Assembly (NCBI GenBank): GCA_002457475.1
Contig: NTJK01000007.1
Span: 1-19,094 of the forward strand
Direction: 5' to 3'
DNA: 19,094 nt
DNA from: Pelagibacterales bacterium MED-G43
GTDB taxonomy: Bacteria; Pseudomonadota; Alphaproteobacteria; Pelagibacterales; Pelagibacteraceae
A program made the translations under genes and the position numbers. The notes beneath the pieces are model-generated. The model was not told the DNA's origin. It did no database searches and saw only the letters and a program-made list of their open reading frames with translations. Every line of letters starts with the position of its first letter. Within the stretch, counting starts at the first letter, position 1. Shown here in pieces: positions 1 to 7,588 of this stretch.

Positions 1-1
1 C

Positions 2-70
2 GTAGCTTTGTTGAAAAATTGTGATGTAGATAAACCTAGAAATTTAGCAAAATCAGTTACAGTTGAATAA
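2..70 (+). CDS. C-terminal end of an unidentified gene (partial, 5' end outside window)
   Basis: Frame 2 reads open from the window edge for 22 codons to a TAA at 68-70 and ends in the residues KPRNLAKSVTVE. The following carbonic-anhydrase-like gene begins with an ATG one base after this stop, the tight same-strand spacing seen throughout the window, so this is probably the tail of a real upstream gene in the same transcript. The fragment is too short to assign a family. Confidence 0.55.
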   Translation, partial: VALLKNCDVDKPRNLAKSVTVE

Positions 71-71
71 A

Positions 72-488
72 ATGAAATCTAATTACAAAGCAATGGTTTT
101 GTCATGCATTGATCCTAGATTTCAACCTATCGTTTATACTTATTTAAAGAAAAAGAAATTAAACGGAAAATATAGCTCTTTCACGATAGCTGGATCGGCT
201 ATAGGTGTTACCGCTAAAAAGTTTAAAAAATGGCATAAAGTTTTTTGGGATAATTTTGGTACTTCAGTCAAAATACATAATATTAAAAAACTAATAGTAA
301 TTAATCATCGAGATTGTGGTGCTGCAAAAATTATTAATGGAAAAAAAGAATTTTCAAAGATTAATGAAACAAAAACACATAAGAATTCTTTTCAAAAAAT
401 TAAAAAGGTATTTAAGAAAAAATATCCAAAATTAAGCATTGAATTAAAAATTATTTCATTAAATAGTAAAGTAGAAACATTTAAGTAA
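72..488 (+). CDS. Small beta-carbonic-anhydrase-like protein
   Basis: A 138-residue protein carrying the beta-carbonic anhydrase zinc signature: Cys12-x-Asp14-x-Arg16 (SCIDPRF) near the N-terminus and His79-x-x-Cys82 (NHRDCGAA). In true beta-CAs the two Cys and one His bind zinc, and the Asp/Arg pair positions the catalytic water. All of these are present, but the protein is clearly shorter than the roughly 200 residues usual for the family, and Pro replaces the common Ser in C-x-D-S-R. It may be a minimal CA-like member of unproven activity. ATG 72 is preferred because the in-frame TTG at 63 lies inside the preceding gene, whose TAA ends at 70. Its transcript is probably shared with that gene; the next gene, aroG, has its own promoter. 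The family call is fairly secure, hydratase activity is not. Confidence 0.7.
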   Translation: MKSNYKAMVLSCIDPRFQPIVYTYLKKKKLNGKYSSFTIAGSAIGVTAKKFKKWHKVFWDNFGTSVKIHNIKKLIVINHRDCGAAKIINGKKEFSKINETKTHKNSFQKIKKVFKKKYPKLSIELKIISLNSKVETFK

Positions 489-507
489 ATATTTAGCCAA
501 TAATGTA

Positions 508-536
508 TTGAATATCTTTAACCAATACTCTATACA
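508..536 (+). promoter_or_regulatory. Sigma70-type promoter for aroG
   Basis: TTGAAT at 508-513 and TATACA at 531-536 are separated by exactly 17 bp, a good housekeeping promoter. The expected transcription start lies around 542-544, leaving a leader of only about 8-10 nt before ATG 552. Confidence 0.6.
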
Positions 537-551
537 TATCGCAGGTTGAAT

Positions 552-1928
552 ATGAAAAAATGGAATTTAAATAGTTGGACAAAATACCCAGCTAAACACT
601 TGCCAGCTTATCAAGATAAAAAAGAGCTGGATATGGTTTTAGGTAAACTAAAAAAATATCCACCTTTAGTATTTGCTGGAGAAACTAGATCACTGAAAAA
701 ATCATTAGCACAAGTAGTTGATGGTAAAGCCTTTTTATTGCAAGGTGGTGACTGCGCTGAAAGTTTTGCTGAATTTCATCCTGATAATATAAGAGATACT
801 CTCAAGGCAATTCTACAAATGTCTTTAGTTTTAACTTATTCAGCCTCAATGCCAGTTGTAAAAGTTGGAAGAATTGCTGGTCAATTTTCAAAACCTAGGA
901 GTTCACCAGTAGAAAAAAAAGGTGATCAGGAGTTACCAAGTTACCTAGGAGACAATATTAATGGAATGGAATTTACTGAAAAAGCAAGAGTGCCAGATCC
1001 TAAAAGATTGTTTAGGGCTTACTCCCAAGCAGCATCTACACTTAATTTAATTAGAGCATTTTCACAAGGTGGTTTCGCTGATTTAAGACAAGTTCATTTA
1101 TGGAATTTAGGTTTTGTTAATGACAAAACAAAAATTAAATATAAAGAAATAGAAGATAGAATTAGTGATGCTTTATCTTTCATGGAAGCTTGTGGAATAA
1201 ATCCTGAAACAAATAGGAAACTAAGAACTGTAAATTTTTACACCTCACATGAAGCACTACATTTACCATTCGAAGAAGTTATGACAAGAGTTGACTCTAC
1301 AACTGGTGAGTATCACGATACATCAGCTCACTTTGTTTGGATTGGTGATAGAACCCGCCAACTGGATGGAGCTCATGTAGAGTTTTGCAGAGGTATAGAA
1401 AATCCGATTGGAATTAAATGTGGACCAACTTTAAAAACAGATGAGTTGATAAATCTTTGTAATATAATAAATCCTAAAAATGAGTCAGGTAAGATTACAT
1501 TGATTTCAAGATTTGGTGCAAACAAAGTTGAAGATTATTTACCGAAATTAATTAAAGGTATTAAAAAAGAAGGCTTAAATGTTATTTGGTCATGTGACCC
1601 TATGCATGGGAATACGATTAAAGCAGCAACAGGACTTAAAACTAGACCTTTCGATAATGTTCTTCAAGAAGTTAAAAATGTTTTTGCAGTTCATCAAGCA
1701 GAGGGAAGTTATGCTGGTGGCTTACATGTAGAGATGACAGGTCAAGATGTTACAGAATGCACAGGTGGTGCACAAAAAATATCTGACGAAGATTTAACAA
1801 ATAGATACAGAACACATTGTGACCCGAGACTAAATGCATCACAGGCATTAGAGCTTGCTTTCTTAATTTCTGAGGAAATAAAGAAAAATTCAAAATATTC
1901 AAAAAATATTATTAAAGAAGCGTCTTAA
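552..1928 (+). CDS. aroG: 3-deoxy-7-phosphoheptulonate (DAHP) synthase, class II
   Basis: Catalyses condensation of phosphoenolpyruvate with erythrose 4-phosphate, the first step of the shikimate pathway to aromatic amino acids, in the cytoplasm. The 458-residue protein has the class II (plant/Mycobacterium type) signatures in order: LLQGGDCAESF, with the metal-binding Cys; KVGRIAGQFSKPRS, which contacts PEP; FYTSHEALHLPFEE; WIGDRTRQLDGAHVEF; PIGIKCGPT; WSCDPMHGNT, with a metal-binding His; GGLHVEMTGQDVTEC, with a metal-binding Glu; and HCDPRLNASQ, with a metal-binding Asp. Length matches the family. ATG 552 is chosen over an in-frame TTG at 546; an AGG at 543-545 sits six bases upstream of the ATG. 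The gene has its own promoter at 508-536. Its stop codon lies inside a perfect inverted repeat that separates it from nadE. The symbol aroG/aroF varies between genomes. Confidence 0.95.
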   Translation: MKKWNLNSWTKYPAKHLPAYQDKKELDMVLGKLKKYPPLVFAGETRSLKKSLAQVVDGKAFLLQGGDCAESFAEFHPDNIRDTLKAILQMSLVLTYSASMPVVKVGRIAGQFSKPRSSPVEKKGDQELPSYLGDNINGMEFTEKARVPDPKRLFRAYSQAASTLNLIRAFSQGGFADLRQVHLWNLGFVNDKTKIKYKEIEDRISDALSFMEACGINPETNRKLRTVNFYTSHEALHLPFEEVMTRVDSTTGEYHDTSAHFVWIGDRTRQLDGAHVEFCRGIENPIGIKCGPTLKTDELINLCNIINPKNESGKITLISRFGANKVEDYLPKLIKGIKKEGLNVIWSCDPMHGNTIKAATGLKTRPFDNVLQEVKNVFAVHQAEGSYAGGLHVEMTGQDVTECTGGAQKISDEDLTNRYRTHCDPRLNASQALELAFLISEEIKKNSKYSKNIIKEAS

Positions 1929-1952
1929 TGATTGATGTATAATCATTAAGAC
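1922..1952 (+). repeat. Perfect 12-bp inverted repeat spanning the aroG stop
   Basis: GTCTTAATGATT (1922-1933) and AATCATTAAGAC (1941-1952) are exact reverse complements around a 7-nt loop. The left arm contains the aroG TAA stop (1926-1928). The loop and right arm contain a consensus TATAAT at 1938-1943. No T-run follows, so it is not a canonical intrinsic terminator. It could be an RNA 3'-end or processing hairpin, or a dyad-symmetric operator over a nadE promoter. Confidence 0.6.
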
Positions 1953-1954
1953 AG

Positions 1955-1970
1955 AATCCTGAAAAGGATT
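1955..1970 (+). promoter_or_regulatory. GNRA-tetraloop hairpin covering the nadE Shine-Dalgarno-like sequence
   Basis: AATCCT (1955-1960) pairs with AGGATT (1965-1970) around a GAAA loop, a stable GNRA tetraloop. The AAGGA at 1964-1968 is the only Shine-Dalgarno-like sequence upstream of nadE, so the hairpin would hide it. The hairpin begins two bases after the larger inverted repeat ends. A role in translation control of nadE is inference. Confidence 0.4.
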
Positions 1971-1984
1971 AAGTGAGATTAATT

Positions 1985-2725
1985 ATGAATGTAGAAAAAA
2001 GATCAAAAATTATAATTGATTGGATTAATGATTATTGTGATAATACTTCATTTAAACCAAAATCATTAGTTGTAGGTATATCAGGTGGTATTGACTCATC
2101 TGTTGTAAGTACTCTCTGCGCTTTAACAAACAAAAAAACAATTGTTCTTAGTATGCCTATTAAGCAAATTAAATTACAACATGACTTAAGTATTGAACAT
2201 GGTAAATGGATTTCTAATAAATATAAAAATGTAGAGCATAAAATTTTAGAACTAGAGAATTTATTTTTAAATTTTGAAAAAACTTTAAATGAATTTAATC
2301 ATGAACATGGATTTGCCAACTCAAGAGCAAGGTTAAGAATGGCAACACTGTATCAGGTAGCAGCAGCTAACTCAGGTATTGTTGTAGGAACAGGAAACAA
2401 AGTTGAGGATTTTGGAGTTGGATTTTATACAAAATACGGTGACGGTGGAGTTGATATATCTCCAATAGCAGATTGTAAAAAATCAGAAGTTTGGGAGCTT
2501 GGAAAGCATCTTAGTATTAATCAAAAAATTATCGAAGCAGAGCCCACAGATGGTCTTTGGAATGATGGGAGAAACGATACTGATCAATTAGGAATGAGTT
2601 ATGCCGAGTTAGAAAAAGCTATGATAAATAAAAATGATCCTAATTATCAAAAATATTTAGAAATAAGAAAGAAAAATCTTCACAAAATGGAACCAATTCC
2701 AGTTTGTAAATTTAATGACTCATAA
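1985..2725 (+). CDS. nadE: NH3-dependent NAD+ synthetase
   Basis: Makes NAD+ from nicotinic acid adenine dinucleotide, ATP and ammonia, the last step of NAD synthesis. The protein has the ATP-pyrophosphatase PP-loop SGGIDSS (residues 33-39), followed by the NadE motifs ANSRARLRMATLYQVAAA, VGTGNKVEDFGVGFYTKYGDGG and SPIADCKKSEVW. At about 246 residues it is a synthetase domain only; the N-terminal glutaminase domain of larger NAD synthetases is absent, so free ammonia is the expected nitrogen donor. Start choice is uncertain. GTG 1973 has an AAGGA five to eight bases upstream, but ATG 1985 gives the N-terminus MNVEKRSKIIIDWI, which looks like the usual family start. The 3' end overlaps cysS by 11 bp, suggesting translational coupling. 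Confidence 0.92.
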   Translation: MNVEKRSKIIIDWINDYCDNTSFKPKSLVVGISGGIDSSVVSTLCALTNKKTIVLSMPIKQIKLQHDLSIEHGKWISNKYKNVEHKILELENLFLNFEKTLNEFNHEHGFANSRARLRMATLYQVAAANSGIVVGTGNKVEDFGVGFYTKYGDGGVDISPIADCKKSEVWELGKHLSINQKIIEAEPTDGLWNDGRNDTDQLGMSYAELEKAMINKNDPNYQKYLEIRKKNLHKMEPIPVCKFNDS

Positions 2726-4064
2726 TTTAAAATTAACTAATTCTTTAACCCGTAAAAAAGAATTATTTAAGCCAATTAATCCAAAATCTGTGACTATGTA
2801 TGCATGCGGGCCTACAGTTTACGACGATCCTCATGTTGGTAACGCAAGAACATTAGTTGTCTTTGATACTTTATTCAGAGTATTAAAAAGAATTTATGAA
2901 AAAGTAAACTATGTAAGAAATATTACCGATGTAGATGATAAAATTATTGAGGCATCTAAAAAAAATAAAAAAACTATTAATGAAATAACTGAAGAAGTTA
3001 TAAAAATTTTTCATCAAAATTGTAAATCATTAAATTGTTTAAAACCAACCATGGAACCAAAAGCAACTGGTCATATAAATGAAATGATTGAGATGACAAA
3101 GTCTTTAATAGGAAAGAATTTTGCATATGAAGCAGACGGGCACGTATATTTCTCAGTCTCTTCTTTTAAAAATTATGGAGCATTATCCAATAAAAATTTA
3201 GAAGATTTAAAAGCGGGATCGAGAATTGAAGTTTCTAAATTAAAAAAAAATCCAATGGATTTTGTTCTTTGGAAACCATCAGCAGAAGGTGATCCTGGCT
3301 GGGAGTCACCTTGGGGCAGAGGAAGACCTGGCTGGCATTTAGAATGTTCTGTAATGAGTGAAAAATATCTTGGTAAACAATTTGATATACATGGTGGTGG
3401 CCTAGATTTAATTTTTCCACATCATGAAAATGAAATAGCTCAGTCTTGTTCAAATAATTCTTCTGAAAAATTTTCTAATTATTGGGTGCACAATGGATTT
3501 GTAACTATTAATAAAGAAAAAATGTCAAAGTCTTTAGGAAATATTATTTCAATAACAGAAGCAGTTAATAAATATTCTGGTCAAGTAGTTAGGCTAGCTT
3601 TACTCAGCGCTCATTACAGTCAACCACTAGACTGGAATGATAAACTTTTAGAAAATCAAAGATCAACAATTGAAAAATGGTATCAGCTTTATGATGAAAC
3701 AAATGAGGAGATATCATTAGAAGTTATTGATACATTACTAGATGATTTAAATACTCCAGGTTTTATTGCAAAAATTCACGAACTTTATACAAAAGCAAAT
3801 AAAGGAGATGAAAAAAGTAAAAAACATTTTAATAGCGCTTGTAAATTAATTGGATTATTTGATTTGAATAAAAATGAATGGGAAAATTTAAAAAAAAATA
3901 ATAAAGATATTTCTGAAGATTTTATCTTAAAAAAAATTGAAGAAAGATTAGCTGCTAAACAAAAAGGTGATTATAAATTAGCCGATCAAATCAGAGATGA
4001 ACTTTTAAATAAAGATGTAATTATTGAAGATCAAAAAGGTAAGACAATTTGGAAATTTAAATGA
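2715..4064 (+). CDS. cysS: Cysteinyl-tRNA synthetase
   Basis: Class I aminoacyl-tRNA synthetase that charges tRNA-Cys. The 449-residue protein opens with YACGPTVYDDPHVGNART, containing zinc-ligand Cys31 and the HIGH-type motif HVGN (40-43). The remaining zinc ligands are Cys211 (HLECSVM), His236 and Glu240 (FPHHENEIAQS), and the KMSKS loop is at 269-273 followed by LGN. The C-terminal part (about 330-449) fits the helical DALR/anticodon-binding region. Length is normal for the family. It overlaps nadE by 11 bp and cimA by 4 bp (ATGA), so it sits in a tightly coupled nadE-cysS-cimA-trmJ run. Confidence 0.96.
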   Translation: MTHNLKLTNSLTRKKELFKPINPKSVTMYACGPTVYDDPHVGNARTLVVFDTLFRVLKRIYEKVNYVRNITDVDDKIIEASKKNKKTINEITEEVIKIFHQNCKSLNCLKPTMEPKATGHINEMIEMTKSLIGKNFAYEADGHVYFSVSSFKNYGALSNKNLEDLKAGSRIEVSKLKKNPMDFVLWKPSAEGDPGWESPWGRGRPGWHLECSVMSEKYLGKQFDIHGGGLDLIFPHHENEIAQSCSNNSSEKFSNYWVHNGFVTINKEKMSKSLGNIISITEAVNKYSGQVVRLALLSAHYSQPLDWNDKLLENQRSTIEKWYQLYDETNEEISLEVIDTLLDDLNTPGFIAKIHELYTKANKGDEKSKKHFNSACKLIGLFDLNKNEWENLKKNNKDISEDFILKKIEERLAAKQKGDYKLADQIRDELLNKDVIIEDQKGKTIWKFK

Positions 4065-5665
4065 CTAAAGAGAGATTATATATTTTTGATACTACTTTAA
4101 GGGACGGTGCCCAAACTGAAGGAGTAGACTTTTCGGTTGAGGATAAAAATAAAATTGCAAAAGTATTATCTGAAATAGGAATAGACTACATAGAAGGCGG
4201 TTGGCCTGGAGCAAATCCAATTGATACAGAATTTTTTTCAAAACCTTTAAATTTAAATAAAAGCATTTTTACTGCTTTCGGGATGACAAAGAAAATTGGT
4301 AGAAGTGCAGAAAATGATCCTTCGTTATCATCTTTAATAAATGCCTCATGTTCTGCTATTTGTATAGTAGGGAAGGCTTGGGATTTTCATGTAAAAACTG
4401 CTCTGGAAATTAAAAATGAAGACAATCTAGTAAATATAAAAGATACAGCTAAACATATTATCAAAAACGGGAAAGAATTCTTATTTGATGCAGAACATTT
4501 TTTTGATGGGTTTAAATCAAACCCAGAGTATGCACTTGATTGTTTAAAGAGTGCTTATGACCAAGGCGCTAGATGGCTGGTCCTTTGTGATACAAATGGA
4601 GGGACTTTGCCTCACGAGGTAACTGAAATTGTTTCTAAAGTTACAAAAATTATTCCTGGAAAAAACCTAGGAATTCACGCTCATAATGATACTGAAAACG
4701 CTGTTGCTAATTCGCTCGCTGCTATTCAAGCTGGAGTGAGACAAGTGCAAGGGACAATTAATGGTTTAGGTGAAAGATGTGGCAATGCTAACTTAATGTC
4801 AATTATACCAACATTGTCTTTGAAAAAATCTTTTACTGATAAATTTGATATTAATATTAAAAAAGAAAAACTGAGCTCATTAACAGAGTGTTCGAGATTA
4901 TTAGATGAACTATTGAATAGAAAACCTAACAAAAGTTTACCATATGTTGGGTCATCAGCTTTTTCACATAAAGGAGGTTTGCATGTTTCAGCAGTAAAAA
5001 AAGACCCTAAAACTTATGAGCATGTAGATCCAAAGTCTGTAGGAAATCATAGAAATATTATTATTTCAAATCAGGCTGGTCGTTCTAATATATTATCGAG
5101 ATTAGAAGTTTATGGAGTTAAAATTGATTCTAAAGATAAAAAGGTACAAAAAATTTTAGATGAAGTTAAAGAAAGAGAATTTAGCGGTTACTCATATGAT
5201 GGGGCTGATGCATCTTTTGAATTATTAGCTAATCGGTTATTAGGTAAAGTGCCAGAATATCTTAAAGTTGAGAGTTATGATGTAAGTGTTTCTAAATCAG
5301 ATAAAATTTCTACTAAAGCTACTGTTGTCTTTTTAATTGATGGAAAAAAAATAAAATGTTCTGGTGAAGGAAATGGACCAGTAAATGCATTAGATAATGC
5401 AATTAGATCTAATTTTAAAAAAGTAGAAAAATATTATAATTTTTTTTCTGATCTTAAATTATTGGATTACAAAGTAAGAATTTTAAATACAGGAACAGAA
5501 GCAACAACTAGAGTGTTAATTGAGAGCACAGACAAGAGCGGTAAGAGTTGGTTTACTGTTGGTGTATCTCCAAATATTATTGAGGCTTCATTTAAAGCTT
5601 TAATTGATAGTTTAGATTATAAACTTTATAAAGAAAAAGCCCCCGCCAATTTAAATGAAAAATAA
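4061..5665 (+). CDS. cimA: (R)-citramalate synthase (LeuA/HMGL family)
   Basis: Likely condenses pyruvate and acetyl-CoA to (R)-citramalate, the entry to the threonine-independent isoleucine route. The 534-residue protein starts with the HMGL-like TIM barrel: FDTTLRDGAQTEGVDFS (residues 9-25), the IEGGWPGANP segment typical of the citramalate-synthase branch, metal-binding HAHND (206-210) and GLGERCGNAN (235-244). A C-terminal LeuA-type regulatory/dimerisation domain runs from about 405 to 525 and includes VFLIDGKKIKCSGEGNGPVNA. The DTTLRDGAQTEGV and GGWPG features favour citramalate synthase over 2-isopropylmalate or homocitrate synthase, but substrate cannot be proven from sequence. It overlaps cysS by 4 bp and trmJ by 11 bp. 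The C-terminal domain suggests end-product feedback, probably by isoleucine. Confidence 0.88.
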   Translation: MTKERLYIFDTTLRDGAQTEGVDFSVEDKNKIAKVLSEIGIDYIEGGWPGANPIDTEFFSKPLNLNKSIFTAFGMTKKIGRSAENDPSLSSLINASCSAICIVGKAWDFHVKTALEIKNEDNLVNIKDTAKHIIKNGKEFLFDAEHFFDGFKSNPEYALDCLKSAYDQGARWLVLCDTNGGTLPHEVTEIVSKVTKIIPGKNLGIHAHNDTENAVANSLAAIQAGVRQVQGTINGLGERCGNANLMSIIPTLSLKKSFTDKFDINIKKEKLSSLTECSRLLDELLNRKPNKSLPYVGSSAFSHKGGLHVSAVKKDPKTYEHVDPKSVGNHRNIIISNQAGRSNILSRLEVYGVKIDSKDKKVQKILDEVKEREFSGYSYDGADASFELLANRLLGKVPEYLKVESYDVSVSKSDKISTKATVVFLIDGKKIKCSGEGNGPVNALDNAIRSNFKKVEKYYNFFSDLKLLDYKVRILNTGTEATTRVLIESTDKSGKSWFTVGVSPNIIEASFKALIDSLDYKLYKEKAPANLNEK

Positions 5666-6365
5666 ATTCGGATTTATTCTCGTTAAACCACAACTGGGAG
5701 AAAATATTGGCGCATGTGCTCGCTCTATGAAAAATTTTGGTTTTTCAAAACTTCATATTGTTGCTCCAAAAATAAATTTTCCAAATCATAAAGCAAAAGC
5801 AACTTCAGTTGGAGCTTATGACGTAATTAACAAAGCAAAAATATTTAATGAAGTAGAAAACGCAATAAAGTCTTTTAATCTAGTAGTTTCTTTAAGTGCA
5901 AGACGAAGAGATATTAATAAAAAACATATTTCACTTCAAGAATTCAAAAATATTGTTAATACTAAAAATCATAAAATTGGTTTAATGTTTGGACCAGAGG
6001 CATCAGGATTATCTAACAAAGATCTTTCATTTTCTAACTACATATTACATATACCAACATCTTCTAACTTTAAGTCATTAAATTTATCTCACTCTTTGAC
6101 AATTATTTGTTACGAAATTTTTAAAATATTGAATAAAAAGAAAGTTAAAAGAAAGGGGTCTAATTTAAAGATTTCATTGAAATCTAATATATCGACCTTA
6201 GTTAAACATTTAATAAATCTCTTAGAAGAAAAAGATTTTTTTACCCCTACAGAGAAAAAAAAATCAATGATGTTAAATATAAATAATTTAATTTACAGAC
6301 TAGAACCTAATGATAAAGAATTGAGGATTTTAGCAAGTATTATAAGCTCATTAAGCAAAAAATAG
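5655..6365 (+). CDS. trmJ: SpoU/TrmH-family RNA 2'-O-methyltransferase, TrmJ-like
   Basis: A 236-residue SPOUT-class methyltransferase. It has the three family motifs: NIGACARSMKNFG (about 17-29, with Arg23), IGLMFGPEASGLSN (108-121) and LNLSHSLTIICYEI (142-155), which together form the SAM-binding trefoil knot. The N-terminal FILVKPQLGENIG and lack of a separate RNA-binding domain fit TrmJ (tRNA Cm32/Um32 methyltransferase, formerly LasT). The roughly 75-residue C-terminal helical extension is also TrmJ-like. The exact target nucleotide is inferred from the subfamily. It overlaps cimA by 11 bp and ends the nadE-cysS-cimA-trmJ run, 57 bp before rpsD, which has its own promoter. Confidence 0.83.
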   Translation: MKNKFGFILVKPQLGENIGACARSMKNFGFSKLHIVAPKINFPNHKAKATSVGAYDVINKAKIFNEVENAIKSFNLVVSLSARRRDINKKHISLQEFKNIVNTKNHKIGLMFGPEASGLSNKDLSFSNYILHIPTSSNFKSLNLSHSLTIICYEIFKILNKKKVKRKGSNLKISLKSNISTLVKHLINLLEEKDFFTPTEKKKSMMLNINNLIYRLEPNDKELRILASIISSLSKK

Positions 6366-6378
6366 CAATAAAGCTTAA

Positions 6379-6406
6379 TTGACAAATCATTTCCAAAGCT
6401 TATAAA
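6379..6406 (+). promoter_or_regulatory. Near-consensus sigma70 promoter for rpsD
   Basis: A consensus -35 TTGACA (6379-6384) and TATAAA (6401-6406) are separated by 16 bp, the strongest promoter-like sequence in the window. The predicted start near 6413 gives rpsD a leader of about 10 nt with no Shine-Dalgarno sequence. An 8-bp direct repeat AAAGCTTA (6370-6377 and 6395-6402) brackets and partly overlaps the promoter. Confidence 0.7.
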
Positions 6407-6422
6407 CACTCAATTACTTAAT

Positions 6423-7040
6423 ATGACAAAAAGACTTAAATCTAAACATAAAGTTGATCGAAGACTAAAAGCAAATATTTGGGGAAGACCTAAAAGTCCT
6501 TTTAATTCAAGAGCTTACCCTCCAGGTCAGCATGGTCAAAATAAAAAAGGCAAACCAACAGATTATGGAATTCAACTACAAGCAAAACAAAAATTAAAAG
6601 CTTATTATGGCAATATTAATGAGAGACAATTTAGAAATATTTATAGGAAGGCTCTTTCTAAAAGAGGTGACACCACAGAAAACTTAATAGCGTTACTTGA
6701 AAGCAGACTTGATACAGTAATCTACAGGGCAAAATTTGCACCAACAGTATTTGCGGCAAGACAAATGATAAATCACGGTCATATAAAAGTTAATAAAAAG
6801 CGAGTAAACATTTCTAGTTATGTTGTTAAAAGCTCTGACCTTATTGAAGTAAGAGAAAAGTCCAAAAAGCTTACAGTAATAGATGGGTCCTTACAAAGTA
6901 AAGAAAGAGATGTTCCTGAATATATTCAATTAGATGATAAAAATAAAACCGCAAAACTTGTAAGAATTCCTAAGTTTGCTGAAGTACCTTTTCCAGTAAT
7001 AATGGAACCAAGTTTGGTTATTGAATACTATTCAAGATAA
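6423..7040 (+). CDS. rpsD: 30S ribosomal protein S4
   Basis: Primary 16S rRNA-binding protein that nucleates assembly of the 30S body. The 205-residue length is typical of alphaproteobacterial S4. The N-terminus has the usual basic [13 protein letters not shown] and [12 protein letters not shown] segments. The S4 RNA-binding domain is visible at about 93-155 ([35 protein letters not shown]). The C-terminus [19 protein letters not shown] is strongly conserved in the family. It is monocistronic here, with a strong promoter at 6379-6406, unlike the alpha-operon arrangement of gamma-proteobacteria. Its stop codon directly abuts the stop of the convergent grxD. Confidence 0.98.
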   Translation: MTKRLKSKHKVDRRLKANIWGRPKSPFNSRAYPPGQHGQNKKGKPTDYGIQLQAKQKLKAYYGNINERQFRNIYRKALSKRGDTTENLIALLESRLDTVIYRAKFAPTVFAARQMINHGHIKVNKKRVNISSYVVKSSDLIEVREKSKKLTVIDGSLQSKERDVPEYIQLDDKNKTAKLVRIPKFAEVPFPVIMEPSLVIEYYSR

Positions 7041-7057
7041 TTAAATTATTTTTTTTT
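7037..7057 (+). terminator. Possible weak intrinsic terminator after rpsD
   Basis: A small AT-only palindrome, ATAATT-A-AATTAT (7037-7049), overlaps the rpsD stop and leads into a run of nine T (7049-7057). The stem has no G-C pair and is weak, so the call is tentative. It lies inside the 3' end of grxD on the other strand. Confidence 0.3.
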
Positions 7058-7358
7058 CTTCAAAAAATTTTTTTAATTCACCTTTTTCAAACATTTCTTT
7101 AACAATATCACATCCACCAACAAATTCTTTTTTTACATAAAGTTGAGGTATAGTTGGCCAGTCACTAAATATTTTTATACCATTTCTAAGATCTTCATCC
7201 TCTAACACATTTATACCTTTAAAATTTACATTTAAATGTTTAAGAACATTTGATACTGCCATCGAAAACCCACACTGGGGCGCATCAGGTGTCCCTTTCA
7301 TAAACAAACAAACATCGTTTTCATTTATAAGTGTTTCAATTGTTTTATTTATTTCCAT
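7041..7358 (-). CDS. grxD: Monothiol glutaredoxin, Grx4 family
   Basis: A 105-residue monothiol glutaredoxin with the active-site CGFS at 29-32 (preceded by KGTPDAPQ), the cis-Pro segment WPTIPQLYV (67-75) and the glutathione-binding GGCDI (81-85). In this family a glutathione-coordinated [2Fe-2S] cluster is bound at a dimer interface and passed on in Fe-S delivery, commonly in complex with BolA proteins. The gene follows bolA with a 1-nt overlap at 7358, matching that partnership. It is the last gene of the long minus-strand operon; its stop at 7041-7043 is immediately next to the rpsD stop. Confidence 0.95.
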   Translation of the reverse strand: MEINKTIETLINENDVCLFMKGTPDAPQCGFSMAVSNVLKHLNVNFKGINVLEDEDLRNGIKIFSDWPTIPQLYVKKEFVGGCDIVKEMFEKGELKKFFEEKKII

Positions 7359-7588
7359 TATTTGCCCTCCGTTGTTATTGATAAAGCATGTAATTCATTT
7401 CCCATTTTACCTTTTAATGATTTGTATACAAGTTTGTGTTGTTCAATTTTACTAATATTATTAAACTTAGAAGATTTTATAGTCGCAGCATAGTGGTTAC
7501 TATCACCCATAAGGTCTTTAATTTCGATTGACGCATCTGGAATAGACTCTTTTATAAGCTTTTTTATTTCATCTACAGGTAATGCCAT
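7358..7588 (-). CDS. BolA family protein (IbaG/BolA2 type)
   Basis: A 76-residue BolA-fold protein. It has the family signature MGDSNHYAATIKSSKF (27-42) and the region SKIEQHKLVYKSLKGKMGNELHALSI (46-71) with the invariant His67 that coordinates the Fe-S cluster shared with glutaredoxin. The short length and DSNHYA motif fit the IbaG/BolA2 subgroup. It overlaps purL by 1 nt upstream and grxD by 1 nt downstream, so production of BolA and Grx is probably translationally coupled. The likely role is Fe-S trafficking or sensing together with GrxD. Confidence 0.92.
   Translation of the reverse strand: MALPVDEIKKLIKESIPDASIEIKDLMGDSNHYAATIKSSKFNNISKIEQHKLVYKSLKGKMGNELHALSITTEGK

Noticed and set aside
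63..71. TTG start for the carbonic-anhydrase-like gene
   Set aside because: It lies inside the preceding gene's last codons; ATG 72 directly after that stop is more natural.
1922..1952. Intrinsic terminator after aroG
   Set aside because: The stem is perfect, but no T-run follows it and the stem is AT-rich; listed as an inverted repeat instead.
3235..3453. Minus-strand frame within cysS
   Set aside because: It is antisense to the catalytic core of cysS and has no independent support.
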